Shown here piece after piece: positions 41,812 through 51,449 of a stretch of 64,000 nt of DNA. The DNA comes from Odontocerum albicorne (lineage: Eukaryota > Arthropoda > Insecta > Trichoptera > Odontoceridae). The notes below the pieces were generated by a model. That model saw only the letters and a program-made list of their open reading frames with translations. It did no database searches and was not told the DNA's origin. The DNA lies in NCBI GenBank assembly GCA_949825065.1, contig OX463842.1, forward strand, positions 2,053,501 through 2,117,500. The letters are read 5' to 3'. A program made the translations under genes and the position numbers. Positions within the stretch are counted from its first letter, which is position 1; every line of letters starts with the position of its first letter.

Positions 41812-42105
41812 AAAGTGCCGTGTGAGAGCAAACTTTCCCCAAGGGTGCTCTAACTTGGGAGTCAAACCCACTATTATTGACTAGTTAAAAATTACGACCA
41901 AATAAATATATAGGTAGAGTATAAAGACAGGAAGGCGATAGCCGCAGCCATTAGATTAGTCGCTACGCTGGATCTGCATATATTTCGAAAAAACAAATTT
42001 TGTAAGAAAACCGCAGAAAACTTTTCGAGGAAGGATAAACTACAAAGAAACCTTTACAGATCTTTCGATACGTGATAGTTACACATTTAGTTTAGCAGTA
42101 GTGTA
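41812..42105 (-). repeat. Interspersed repeat C, antisense, near full length
   Basis: GTGCCGTGTGAGAGCAAACT, CTAACTTGGGAGTCAAACCC, AACCGCAGAAAACTTTTCG, TACAGATCTTTCGATACGTG. Confidence 0.65.
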
Positions 42106-42114
42106 GTGTTATTA

Positions 42115-42545
42115 AATAATTGAAAAATATTTGAACACACAGGGTTTTTGTTGTAAAAGGTTTTTTTGTGTTTTAACTCGTGGTTCGGCTTATTTCGAAA
42201 ACGTTGCAGTTTTCATCTTAAGGGCATGTTTGTAGTCAACCTCACCATAAGTGGATGCGTGCCGAATACCTCTGACCTACATTAGAGTTCCAACCGCAAC
42301 ATGAGCGTATGGGTATGTCCCGGTTCGCGACCGTAACGTGAGCACATTTTTAATTCCACTACGGGAGAACAAACGCACGGCTACCACAAATGTTGAAGTT
42401 ATCAATTTTTCATTTGGATGTCGCTTCGATTTCATTATAAGGTACCGTTCAGATTTGAGATGAAATCCGTCCTCTTTGTCAATATTGCGTGGATGTTTAT
42501 GAATTATTACCTCTTTGATTAATCGAGCGTAGAGTTTCTTACTTT
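42115..42545 (-). pseudogene. PLE family C: C-terminal tail and terminal repeat
   Basis: Minus strand from 42530: R-L-I-K-E-V-I-I-H-K-H-P-R-N-I-D-K-E-D-G-F, the block that follows the GIY-YIG domain in Penelope-like ORFs. After several non-conserved codons and a stop come S-T-Y-G-E-V-D-Y-K-H-A and then AAGATGAAAACTGCAACGTT-TTCGAAA, the terminal-repeat core of this third family (a relative is at 45545-45670). The RT and the nuclease motifs are missing. Confidence 0.6.
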
Positions 42546-42590
42546 AGAGTTTCTAACTTAAGAGTTTCTTACTTTAGAGTTTCTTATCAA
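42530..42590. repeat. Tandem 16-mer TTAGAGTTTCTTACTT
   Basis: Four imperfect head-to-tail copies of the unit. Confidence 0.75.
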
Positions 42591-42599
42591 CTAGTGAAA

Positions 42600-42992
42600 T
42601 AAATTATTCAAGACATCTGTGATAATTCACATTGCCGTTAATTGGTTACGACTGATAATTTATTGTCCAAATGGAAAAGAAGTGGTATATTGTACTCCCT
42701 GAATCGAGACGAACAGAGCACCAAGGGACAAAATTATTAAACGAATTAGAGAGTTATCTACTGTTGCTGGTGCTGATGCTGGATTAACAACCTTCTACCA
42801 AATCAACAAACGATCGTTTGCAATACTCGTGGACCGAGAAAAAGATGGGTAGTTTATTCTACGAAACTGTCAAGGTTTCCCTGATGCCAATTTGTGTTGT
42901 ATTATCAACAAATATGTACATCAACCAACCTTTACTTGTAGTCAAAAGACCCAACACCACGGATGAAGGATTCTGGTATATTAAAAGGCATT
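42600..42992. other. Low-copy DNA left of LINE family 3
   Basis: The frame 42818-43111 crosses the insertion boundary and has no motif of its own. Confidence 0.35.
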
Positions 42993-43004
42993 ATAGAAAA
43001 GAAC
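42993..43004. repeat. Left target-site duplication of LINE family 3
   Basis: ATAGAAAAGAAC, repeated exactly at 43726-43737. Confidence 0.8.
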
Positions 43005-43725
43005 CATCAAAGCTGAATCAGAGGAAGACCTGCAACAAATGCTACATCGATTCCACACTGCTTGCAAAAAATACAACGTGTATATCTCCATCAGCAAGAC
43101 TAAATGCATAACTCTAGCCAAAAAGCAAGTTGGATGCAGTGTGGCGATCAACGACACACCAATCGAACAAGTAACAAAATTGAAATACTTGGGTGCTAGC
43201 ATAATATGCAATAATGACCTCTATGGCGAAGTGCTTGAACAATCACAAAAGGCCGCAGCTATTTCCGGATGTCTTAAGAACACTATCTGGAAAAACAAGT
43301 ATATGAACATCCAAAGCAAGGGGAGGATATACAAGACCTGTGTCCGCCCCATAATGACATACAACTGCCGACACTGTCAGAACCAAAAATCTCCTTCAAA
43401 CCAGCGAAATTAAGGTACTCAGGAGTATCGCTGGCAAAACCCTTCGTGATAGAGTACGAAACACAGAAATCCGAAGGATGTGCAAAGTTGAATATCTTGT
43501 CAGATGGGGACGACAGAGAAGAAGGTTCTGGAATGAACATGTATCCAGAATGGTGGAACCAATAGCCGTAAGAATGGCCAAGGACAGTATCCCCCAAGCA
43601 AGCAGACCTCCAGGACGACCTCCCAAAAGATGGAAAGACAGCTGGCAGTCGACGTCACAAGAGGGAAACAATGACGCAGGACCATAACAGGCCAACATGC
43701 CTAAAATAATAATAATAAGAAGAAG
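43005..43725 (+). mobile_element. 5'-truncated LINE family 3 (jockey-like)
   Basis: 721-bp insertion between 12-bp direct repeats, ending in an AAT/AAG-rich tail (AATAATAATAAGAAGAAG). An antisense copy of its 3' end is at 51450-51645. Confidence 0.8.
43010..43686 (+). pseudogene. jockey-like reverse transcriptase, C-terminal part
   Basis: K-A-E-S-E-E-D-L-Q-Q-M-L-H-R-F begins just after the catalytic YADD region of related proteins; then S-I-S-K-T-K-C-I-T-L-A, V-T-K-L-K-Y-L-G-A-S-I, S-G-C-L-K-N-T-I-W-K-N-K and R-P-I-M-T-Y in one frame to about 43370. A frameshift leads to V-L-R-S-I-A-G-K-T-L-R-D-R-V-R-N, R-R-M-C-K-V-E-Y-L and, after another, R-R-F-W-N-E-H-V-S-R-M, R-P-P-G-R-P-P-K-R-W to the TAA at 43687. 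Two frameshifts, no catalytic residues: dead copy. Confidence 0.8.
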
Positions 43726-43737
43726 ATAGAAAAGAAC
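43726..43737. repeat. Right target-site duplication of LINE family 3
   Basis: Exact copy of 42993-43004. Confidence 0.8.
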
Positions 43738-44160
43738 AATAAAAACTTTGGTACTTGACATATAACAAATAACTCTCTAGCATCTAGCCCAGTAGCGGTG
43801 CAAGCAGCTCTGTTCATGGGTATCAGTGAAATGAGAACCCTAAATATTCATGAGCCGTGTATTATTCAATATCTCATTTGAATATTAATGCGGACCCATC
43901 GGATTCAGCGTTGCGGTATAAATCACGGCGGGAGTGTATGATATCAAGTCGAGAGCCAGAGCATCATAACATAATGTGGCCATTGAGAGGCAGCACACTG
44001 AAGCTGTCCTCCATTCATGCGGGGTGTTTATACACAGCACACAAAACAAATTCCTCACATTCGGGACATCATAAGGAAGGCTTTTATGATGTTATCTTTA
44101 CTTCATAGTGTCTGGCGTTGCTCAATGCTGAATAATATTTTTTTCATAACTTTTTCTAAA
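43738..44160. other. Low-copy DNA with GC-richer island
   Basis: 43870-44060 is GC-richer (GCGGACCCATCGGATTCAGC ... GGCAGCACACTGAAGC) and holds an 83-codon frame (43857-44108) with no recognised motif. Confidence 0.35.
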
Positions 44161-44164
44161 TTAT

Positions 44165-44292
44165 ATGTATAGTTAAGGTATTTGGGAAGATTTTAAGACA
44201 ATGCAAATGGTTTTCTAAAACACTGTTTTTTTCACTTTAGATAATAATTTATCCTAATTTCGCCTCATCATCAAGGCAGTACAAACAAGTAT
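44165..44292 (-). mobile_element. PLE family A terminal repeat, strongly diverged
   Basis: ATAGTTAAGGTATTTGGG, AAAACACTGTTTTTTTCACT and GCCTCATCATCAAGGCAGTA in order; the CCGGTTTCA part is lost. Confidence 0.55.
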
Positions 44293-44499
44293 TTTGATTG
44301 GAGTGACTATGTGAATAAGATGGGTAGAAACAGAATCCCATACACAGTGGCAGCCAAAATCCCTGCAAAACATCTGATCTGCCTACCAAGAATGATTTTC
44401 GCGACAATTGATCAAAAATCTACATAAATAAATATAGGTGTATAGATAGCCACATAGTATGTACGAGTGCATATTTATTCTGAAATGGCATATATATTT

Positions 44500-44690
44500 T
44501 AAGACACTGGAGGAAAAAATACATTTAAGAGGCAAGCTATCAAAAGATCTGAGCGCACCTCATAACATCCCCCGCAGTCGAGATACACCCCCACTGACAG
44601 AGAGCAAGCTCGGCCGATATTTTTAAGTCCCCACTCATGTACATGTAAAATAAAAGCTTGAAAAAATAATTAGAATAAATAAGCAGTCAA
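44500..44690. repeat. Repeat G, copy 1
   Basis: GAGGCAAGCTATCAAAAGAT ... CATAACATCCCC ... GATACACCCCCACTGAC; matches 46905-47045. Confidence 0.6.
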
Positions 44691-44741
44691 TTCAATCAAT
44701 TCAGTTAAAACAACAATAGATTCACCGATAAAACAATGTCA

Positions 44742-45140
44742 TGCAAATATAACATAATACATATCCCGCAATCACATATACATGCTAAGGCAAAGGAAAA
44801 GAAAACACACTGAAGGGAAAAGTCACTAAAACGTCCGGGTTCATCCAACAATACTCTCCCAGCCAAGACACACCCCCACCATTAGGAGGGCGATTTCAGC
44901 TACATATATTTTTGAACTCAGCCTCTTCAAGAAGTATTCATATCATGTAAATATAACATAATACATATCCCGCAATCACACATACATGCTAAGGCAAAGG
45001 AAAAGAAAACACACTGAAGGGAAAAGTCACTAAAACGTCCGGGTTCATCCCACAATACTTTCCCAGCCAAGACACACCCCCACCATTAGGAGGGTGATTT
45101 CAGCTACATATATTTTTGAACCCACCCTCTTCAAGAAGTA
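44742..45140. repeat. Tandem duplication, 201-bp unit, two copies
   Basis: The unit starting CATG(C/T)AAATATAACATAATAC is at 44742 and again at 44943, with very few differences through CATTAGGAGGG. Distantly related to repeat G (ACACCCCCACC motif). Confidence 0.85.
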
Positions 45141-45544
45141 AAATATTTTACTAAACGATTCAGAGAAGATGGTGTTCTACCTCCCAAGAATGATTATCTC
45201 AACAACAGATCCAAGATTTACGTAAAGAAGATTTTATTGTTAACACACAAAAAACTAGATTCATTTTTATATATATAGGGGTTTTAATCACCCCTGTAGG
45301 TGGGTAATAAAGAGCGCTAATCGTTCTATCAGCTTTTAGAAGATGAGTGAGCACTGTGCAGTGAGGCTGTTAGGATATATTATGTTATAGCTGGATATAT
45401 GGGAAGATCTCGGTTCGGGGATTAGACCTCTTAGCTGGACTTATAAGTTGTCTCCAATATAAAGGGGTGCTATGAAACAAAGCGGCACAAACTGTAATAA
45501 ATATTTTTTGATAATTTTACAACACATATGAACGTCAAACTTAC
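45141..45544. other. Low-copy DNA
   Basis: No ORF or repeat recognised. Confidence 0.35.
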
Positions 45545-45670
45545 ATAAAAAAATAGTGTATTAAATTTTTATAAATTTACAAAACTTATTAGTGGCGTAG
45601 ACCACTGATGTTTCGAGAGCGTTACAGTTTTCATATCCAGATCAACTTTACTATTAGTAAAAGTACACTT
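45545..45670 (-). mobile_element. PLE family C terminal repeat (tentative)
   Basis: Minus strand: GATATGAAAACTGTAACGCT-CTCGAAACATC followed by TGGTCTACGCCACTAATAAG; same layout as 42185-42230. The ribozyme-like core is degenerate (CTGGATA in place of CTGANGA). Confidence 0.45.
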
Positions 45671-45970
45671 AAAGTTCGCTTAAAACTAAAACAATTAATT
45701 TTATTACTATGTTTATTGCAATATAAACAGGCGTATGAGAATATGTTATTTCACGCTTTATTTTTTTTAAACTTTTTTTAAATACTTAATATTTTTTTTT
45801 CAAAAAAGTGTTTGAAGCACGTTACATTTAAATATGTTTGATTAATGTATTATTAATTATATCACACGCTAAAAAAATGTCATGGTGCCAACTCATTATT
45901 GCTAGGAAAAAAAATCACCAAAGTAGGATTTCTATCGAATCCATCTGGAATAGTATTTTTAACTATATGT
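45671..45970. other. AT-rich DNA
   Basis: No feature recognised. Confidence 0.3.
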
Positions 45971-45971
45971 G

Positions 45972-46563
45972 TGTGTGTAATTAGTACACATTGCTTTAAT
46001 GTCTCTATAAATATAATAAATACTGGGTTCAGATTTTAGGTATTCCTCCGTAAAACATTTACGCATTGAATGAAAAAATAATATTAAAAATAATTAGCAC
46101 TTATCGGTCACATCAGAGATATTTTGTGAAAATCGGGAATAAATTCACCAATACAATCAAACGTGTGCCAGTGTGTGACGTAGGTATATTTATTCTTTAA
46201 AAAAACGCTATGGGTGAGGAAGCGAAGCTATTCACTTCTCACTCTACTTCGGTATATGGAACGCAAGAATAGGATCTCAGTTCGCTCGCTTCTCTCGCTT
46301 CAGTAGCTTTCGGGCAGTCATTTTAAGTGGTCGCATTGCCCGTTTAGTGCATAGTTGGCTGATATTTTTTTTTCATGTTTTCAGCAATTAAATTTCAATT
46401 ATTATCACTTTTGACTTCAAATTTAATTAATTTAAGCGATTGGCTATGGATATTCTTATTTTTATGATTTTAAATTGCTCATTTTTACATGTGTATTGAT
46501 GTACTCGTATATTGAATACACAGCACCGGAACGCGCAGATTTTTTAGCACAGGAAGGGAAATA
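45972..46563 (+). mobile_element. piggyBac-like MITE, copy 5
   Basis: The right end AGCACAGGAAGGGAAATA abuts TTAA at 46564. The left end has decayed into a GT repeat. A 6-bp CTCGTA insertion at 46504-46509 distinguishes it from the other copies (GATGTA-TATTGAAT). Confidence 0.8.
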
Positions 46564-46567
46564 TTAA

Positions 46568-46760
46568 AATATTTAATTTATTCATGCATTTATTTCTGAT
46601 GTATTCTTTCTCTTTTGTTTTATACTCGTACATCGACACCCCACATTTTTCCCTAACTGCACACATCTACACAGTATTAACCTTACTTCTATCCCTCTTC
46701 TGCCACATCCAATGTATCTTTCAGCTTTCTACCACATTTTTTAAAGTCTTAAGTAGGTAT
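46568..46760 (-). repeat. E2 antisense sequence
   Basis: ATATTTAATTTATTCATGCA ... GATGTATTCTTTCTCTTTTG continues as at 31133 and 58580. The plus frame 46584-46790 is a shadow. Confidence 0.5.
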
Positions 46761-46849
46761 TTAATTCAGCTGATCAACAATAACGGTTAAAAGCTTAGTG
46801 TATTTTTCAACCAATCTCATAATATTTTATTTAAATAAATAAATATAGG

Positions 46850-47045
46850 TTTATTGACAGCAACATATTATGTACATAATATATTTAAACAACACTTCAA
46901 AACACATACATTGCAGAGAATATATTAAATACAGAAGCTATCAAAAGGTCTGGGCTCATCTAATAACATCCCCTCGACCAAGATACACCCTACCAATATA
47001 GATGTTTTAACCCCTGTCCCTTGCACATGTAGAATGTATTTCATG
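46850..47045. repeat. Repeat G, copy 2
   Basis: GAAGCTATCAAAAGGTCTGG ... TAATAACATCCCCTCGACCA ... TTGCACATGTAGAATGTATT. Confidence 0.6.
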
Positions 47046-47105
47046 TAACGTCAATTTTGAATTGAAGAAAAGTATGAATCCTAACTTTTTTTTGATAATT
47101 TTCAA

Positions 47106-47162
47106 AAGAGGTTACATATATTTGTATACAATAAAAGAGGTTACATATTTGTATACAATAAA
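47106..47162. repeat. Tandem 28-bp duplication
   Basis: AAGAGGTTACATAT-TTGTATACAATAAA twice in a row. Lies in an AT-rich frame (47062-47304) of no recognised family. Confidence 0.75.
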
Positions 47163-47304
47163 AATTCATTCAATCCCATTTATTTTCTTGACAAATAAAA
47201 CACATCAATTTTACTCAAAATCACACAAAAACTATAAATTCTCTTTTAAATATAACAAAGCCCTGACTTTAAGAAAGCGTAAAAAAAGTATTAAAAGACT
47301 ATAA

Positions 47305-47611
47305 TAGCCTTTTAAAGAGATAATACAACTGGTTATTAATTCTTTTATTAGATTAAAAATATGCGAAGCGTAATATAACAGCGCCTGACAAAAAAGCTCA
47401 GGGACTTAGGCCGACGACGGGTTGGTCGGAAAAGGAATGTTTCGGGAGGCCGTCAGCGCGTAGGGCTTGTCGCCAATGATTATGTTAATCGCCTCTGTTC
47501 TTCACAGACAAATATCCATAACAAAACACGGTGAAGAGAACGCATACCCATCGGCTGGATCGAGGAATAACCGACTATGTGCATTTTTAGTTTATTAATT
47601 TTAGATTAAAC
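47305..47611. other. Low-copy DNA with a small GC-rich patch
   Basis: GGCCGACGACGGGTTGGTCGG near 47408 and GGCCGTCAGCGCGTAGGGC near 47450; no gene recognised. Confidence 0.35.
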
Positions 47612-47770
47612 TCATATCATCACTCGTTCGATCGTTCCTGGGCGTCGTAGTCGAAGAATCCCTCGCCATACTAACGGAAATTCAATTAGAAAGCAAAACT
47701 GTGCCATGGAGTTTATTTTTTTAAGTGAGTGAACCTTTGCACACCAGCAAACTCACTAATTATTTGTAAA
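47612..47770 (-). repeat. Finger-tail LINE repeat, diverged copy
   Basis: GGGCGTCGTAGTCGAAGAAT ... GTGCCATGGAGTTTATTTTT ... CACACCAGCAAACTCAC matches 48665-48770 and 29210-29310. Confidence 0.6.
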
Positions 47771-48190
47771 ACTACTTCACAGATTGCGTAATCAGTATGG
47801 GTATTGTATGGAATTTCACAGTGCTTTGACTACTTACAGTAGAAAAGTGAATAAGTTGTTCTTGCCGGAATGAATTTATTGAATTGTATGACTTTGCTTT
47901 GTTGAATTGTTTGACTTGTACTGGTTTTTTTTCATATTGAATAACACAGTTTACATGTCAATGTTGAATTATATATGTTGTATTTAATATTTGTATCACA
48001 AAGGTAATTTGGCCGTTGAAATAAAATAAATAAATGGACACCTATAACAAACTTATTATAAATTAGGTACATACATAAAAATTATTTTATCTAATGATAA
48101 AATATAACATAAATTAAAACTATATACTGTTACGTGAGTGTGGCCTCTTTCTGTGTCACTCTGTCAAAATATATTTGGTATTGCAATGTT
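47771..48190. other. AT-rich DNA
   Basis: No feature recognised. Confidence 0.35.
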
Positions 48191-48193
48191 TGT

Positions 48194-48666
48194 GTTATTC
48201 GTCGTCGTTGCTGGACTTCGTAGTCAAGGATCCCTTCACCACTCCAAATTCAATAATTGGCTGCTCATCATCATGTGATCTCGGTGAGAAAACAACCCAA
48301 TCCTAGATGTGCATTCCCTCTCGCAGATGTCACAAACATTTTAATATTTATCGTCGTTGCTGGGCCTCAAAGTCGAAGATCCCCTCACCACTCCAAATTC
48401 AATAATTAGGTGCTCGTCCACGTCGATCATGTGATCTCGGTGAGAAAACAGCCCAAGTCTAGATGTGCATTCCCTCTCGCAGATGTCACAAACATTTTAA
48501 TATTTATCGTCGTTGCTGGGCCTCATAGTCGAAGATCCCCTCACCACTCCAAATTCAATAATTAGCTGCTCGTCCACATCAATCTTGTGATCTCGGTGAA
48601 AAAACAGCCCAGTCCTAGATGTGCATTCCCTCTCGCAGATGTCACAGATATTTTAATATTTATCGT
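48194..48666 (-). repeat. Minisatellite of a LINE zinc-finger tail, ~155-bp unit x3
   Basis: GTCGTTGCTGG marks unit starts at about 48207, 48353 and 48510; ATGTGCATTCCCTCTCGCAG recurs in each. On the minus strand each unit reads C-D-I-C-E-R-E-C-T-S-R then G-L-F-x-H-R-D-H (a C-x2-C-x12-H-x2-H finger), continues through E-F-G-V-V-R-G-S, P-S-N-D-D-K-Y and ends in TAA; the next unit then starts again. In the oldest unit the His spacing is retained but the downstream frame has stops. LINE RT tails often carry one such finger; here it is in triplicate with its stop codon. Confidence 0.7.
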
Positions 48667-48790
48667 CGTTGCTGGGTCTCTTAGTCGAGGGTCAATTAAG
48701 TTGGAGAGCGAAGCTGTGCCGTGAAGTTTTTTTAAAGTGAGTGAGGCGCTGCACACCAGCAAACTCACCTGCCACGCCTCTTAACTGGAT
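48667..48790 (-). repeat. Downstream part of the finger-tail LINE repeat
   Basis: CAATTAAGTTGGAGAGCGAA ... GCTGCACACCAGCAAACTCA as at 47680-47770. Confidence 0.6.
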
Positions 48791-48879
48791 TCGATAGCAC
48801 ACTAAAGTGAGACGATAGGAGCATATTTTCCTGTTTTAAATATGGCTGACATCACAGGTATCCTTATAACCCCGAACAA

Positions 48880-49100
48880 CGACAAGAAATGAAAAGAAAA
48901 CAAGAAGTAAATTCAATATATGGAGGGATCATGTAGACCGCATGGAGGATACGAGACTTGCGAAAATTGCTAAGACTGAAAACCCTAGCAGCAGGAGATT
49001 ACCAGGAAGGCCACCCAAAAGATGGAAGGACAGCTGGACGTCATCATCCCAGGATAGCCCACCGTCACAAACAGGTCATACGACCTAGACCAAGAGGAAA
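48880..49100 (+). pseudogene. LINE family 4 (RT 3' end)
   Basis: R-N-E-K-K-T-R-S-K-F-N-I-W-R-D-H-V-D-R-M, then R-L-A-K-I-A-K-T, S-S-R-R-L-P-G-R-P-P-K-R-W-K-D-S-W: the W-x-x-H-V-x-R-M ... GRPPKRW end of a jockey-like RT ORF, followed by an ACGACCTAGACCAAGAGGAA tail. Paralogous to family 3. Second copy at 52135-52310. The 48958-49212 frame is a shadow in another frame. Confidence 0.65.
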
Positions 49101-49289
49101 AGGAGGAAGAAGGTGTGTAATGAAAGATTTGATCAAGCTGAAGAATTTTGCTATAAAAATTATATTTTCTCAGATGAAGTTAAAATTACGAGAAATATTA
49201 AATGGCGTGTAGCGATAGGAAACAAAGACAACGGGGCACGAAAACATGTACACTCAAACCGGAGAGTTTAAAAATCTGCCGAGATAAAA

Positions 49290-49638
49290 GTTCGTAAAAG
49301 TATTTTATTACCAGCTTTGATGCACGGGAATGAAATGTGAAAGTGAAATAAGTCTAAGAGAGCTGAATAATTGCTGTAAATGTGTGCACTTAGAATTATA
49401 CACGGGTTGACATTGTATGAGACAATACGGATTAAACTTATTAGGGATGAATGTGAACTTAAGGCTGATGTGTTAAGTAATATGAAGCAGAGCACACTTA
49501 GATTTGAGATCGTTTAACGAATTAAGGAAAAAAGACTAACATACAGTGAAAATTTAAGTGGAAGGCGTGATAAAAGAAAGCCAAGAAAAGTTTGGTTGAA
49601 TCATGCGCATGTTATTTTAAGAAGTTAATAGAAAACTA
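49290..49638 (+). pseudogene. LINE family E, proximal part
   Basis: R-I-K-L-I-R-D-E-C-E-L-K-A-D-V-L, S-T-L-R-F-E-I-V, then G-R-R-D-K-R-K-P-R-K-V-W-L-N, with stops. Interrupted at 49639 by LINE family 2 and resumed at 50090. Confidence 0.65.
49627..49638. repeat. Left target-site duplication of LINE family 2
   Basis: AATAGAAAACTA, repeated exactly at 50090-50101. Confidence 0.85.
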
Positions 49639-50089
49639 GTCAAATGCTTAGTTTGGTCAATGTTATTGCATGGAGGGAAATCATGGACCGTTAAAGTTGG
49701 TACTGTGAACCGACTGGAAGCATTCGAAATGTGGATGCACTGTAGAAGGCTACGGATACCCTGGACGGATATGGTCAGCAACACGAGGGTTCTTCAAAGA
49801 GCCAAAGTTGATAGAGAGTGGCTGACTAATATTAAAATCCGAAAGGTGTCCTATTTGGGGCATGTACTTAGAGGAGCAAAATACAAACTACTGCACCTGA
49901 TCATCCAAGGCAAAATAGAGGGTCGAAGAGGTGTTGGCAGGAGGCAAATCTCCTGGCTCCGCAATATACGTGATTGGACTGGTATAAGGAGCGTTGGGGA
50001 TCTTTTACGGGCTGCCGGGAACAAAGATGCCTACTCTCAAGTGATATTCAACGTTGGGGGGACCTGACATGATACTGGGAAGAAGAAGA
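49639..50089 (+). mobile_element. 5'-truncated LINE family 2 nested in family E
   Basis: 451-bp insertion between perfect 12-bp repeats, ending in a GAA repeat (GGGAAGAAGAAG). The rejoined flanks read as continuous family E. Confidence 0.85.
49660..50067 (+). pseudogene. LINE family 2 reverse transcriptase, C-terminal part
   Basis: G-K-S-W-T-V-K-V-G-T-V-N-R-L-E-A-F-E-M-W, L-R-I-P-W-T-D-M-V-S-N-T-R-V-L, S-Y-L-G-H-V-L-R-G-A-K-Y, G-R-R-Q-I-S-W-L-R-N-I-R-D-W-T and D-L-L-R-A-A to the TGA at 50067. Open throughout, unlike the 7.0-kb copy, so a younger insertion, but only the non-catalytic end of the protein is present. Confidence 0.85.
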
Positions 50090-50210
50090 AATAGAAAACT
50101 AAAGAGAAATCGTAGGAGCTGTGTGAGAAGGTCTATAAATTTAGAAGAGGTAAAATATTTGTGTCGTGATTGAAAAATCTTGCGATCTCTTTTCTCTGCC
50201 TACGAGATCG
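50090..50210 (+). pseudogene. LINE family E, distal part
   Basis: AATAGAAAACTAAAGAGAAATCGTAG (50090-50115) onward, V-C-R-D-type block near 50160 and CTCTGCCTACGAGATCGTAT end. A TACTCGTA at 50225 interrupts the ATATGTA-TGTAT tail. Confidence 0.6.
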
Positions 50211-50440
50211 TATATACACATATGTACTCGTATGTATTTAACAAGAAAAGGAATAAGCCATTTATTAGGTTTTTCCTTGATGACGAAGACTTCTTTGTCA
50301 GCCGCTACAACCTCCGGCCATGTCCGTTGCATTGTTGCTGACTCTATTGTTGGGTTACTTGGCCACAGCTCGACATGTCCCACACAATGCTGGATGGCTC
50401 TTGGTGTTGTGATGCCGAGATTACACTTACATCTGTAGAT
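50211..50440 (-). pseudogene. Possible LINE C-terminal tail, antisense
   Basis: A minus frame reads C-N-L-G-I-T-T-P-R-A-I-Q-H-C-V-G-H-V-E-L-W and I-E-S-A-T-M-Q-R-T-W-P-E-V-V-A-A-D. It looks protein-like with a Cys/His pattern, but I do not recognise it with confidence. A transposon ORF end is most likely. Confidence 0.25.
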
Positions 50441-51440
50441 ATTAATCCATTCACTGGCAACGCAATCATTTCTGTTTCTTTAACTAGCCGCATCCCGTGT
50501 CGATGTTCACTTTTGATACAACTCTAAATAAAGCTTTCCGTTTGTTGAATTAAATTATTGCCACATAATTTATATGTTTGTTTAGAATTGATTTACTTGA
50601 TTAAATGAATACCGTAAAATAATCAAATATTGATTATAAAGTGATATCATGTTTTGTTTTACTTTGAAATAAAAAAAAATCTATAGCTAAGAGTGGGGCT
50701 AGAATTGCTACAGGTATGATATACATCCAATATGACTTTTGTAGTTACATTCGATAAAGGATTACAAAGGGGTCAATAAGTTTATCCATCCAGGTGCTCT
50801 AATTTCATGAAACAAAGGATATGAAGCATACTATAGATCCAAAGACGAGTTGAAATTACCTATGATAAGTCTTAAAGATATAGACTAACTGCTCTATACT
50901 CAGAAAAACTTAAGTTTGTTAAGTTAAGTCTCTAGTGTTCTCCATAGCACTATATAGAGTTAAAACATAGGTGATGAGAAATAAGGATTGAAACATAAAT
51001 ACCTTCGAGTAAGGCCGTATCGATCAATGTCTCTATGATCCTAAAATTAGAGATTACCGAAAGACTTTGGACAACATACAAAAAAATATTTAAATGTGCA
51101 TTAGTCATGTTACTACAAAGATTAATGAAAGTCTGGAAAAGCTGCTGATCACAAAAACAGTAAAGAGAAGGTAAACATGAGGATGGTGTCCTGTGAGAAT
51201 GATGAATCAAATAAAGGAGATGACACTCTTAGCACTGCATTCAACGTGGTTTAAGAATATGCAGGATGGAAACAATATTGCACCGAGTTTTAAACATAGT
51301 AAAGAACCAGGACACTCAGCATTAAACGCGTGATGAAGAAGTGGTTATACTGTTCAAACTTGCAAACTAAACAGAGCAAGTATTAAAACTTATGATCGAG
51401 TTCGGCAAAATATTGACCAGCTAGTTATTTCGTGACCTCG
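50441..51440. other. 1 kb low-copy AT-rich DNA
   Basis: No transposon match or domain seen; the minus frame 50950-51210 shows no motif. Confidence 0.4.
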
Positions 51441-51449
51441 TTAGTAAAA

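Noticed and set aside
45545..45670. Active hammerhead in PLE family C
   Set aside because: The core reads CTGGATA and stem II cannot be drawn convincingly; kept only as a tentative terminal repeat.
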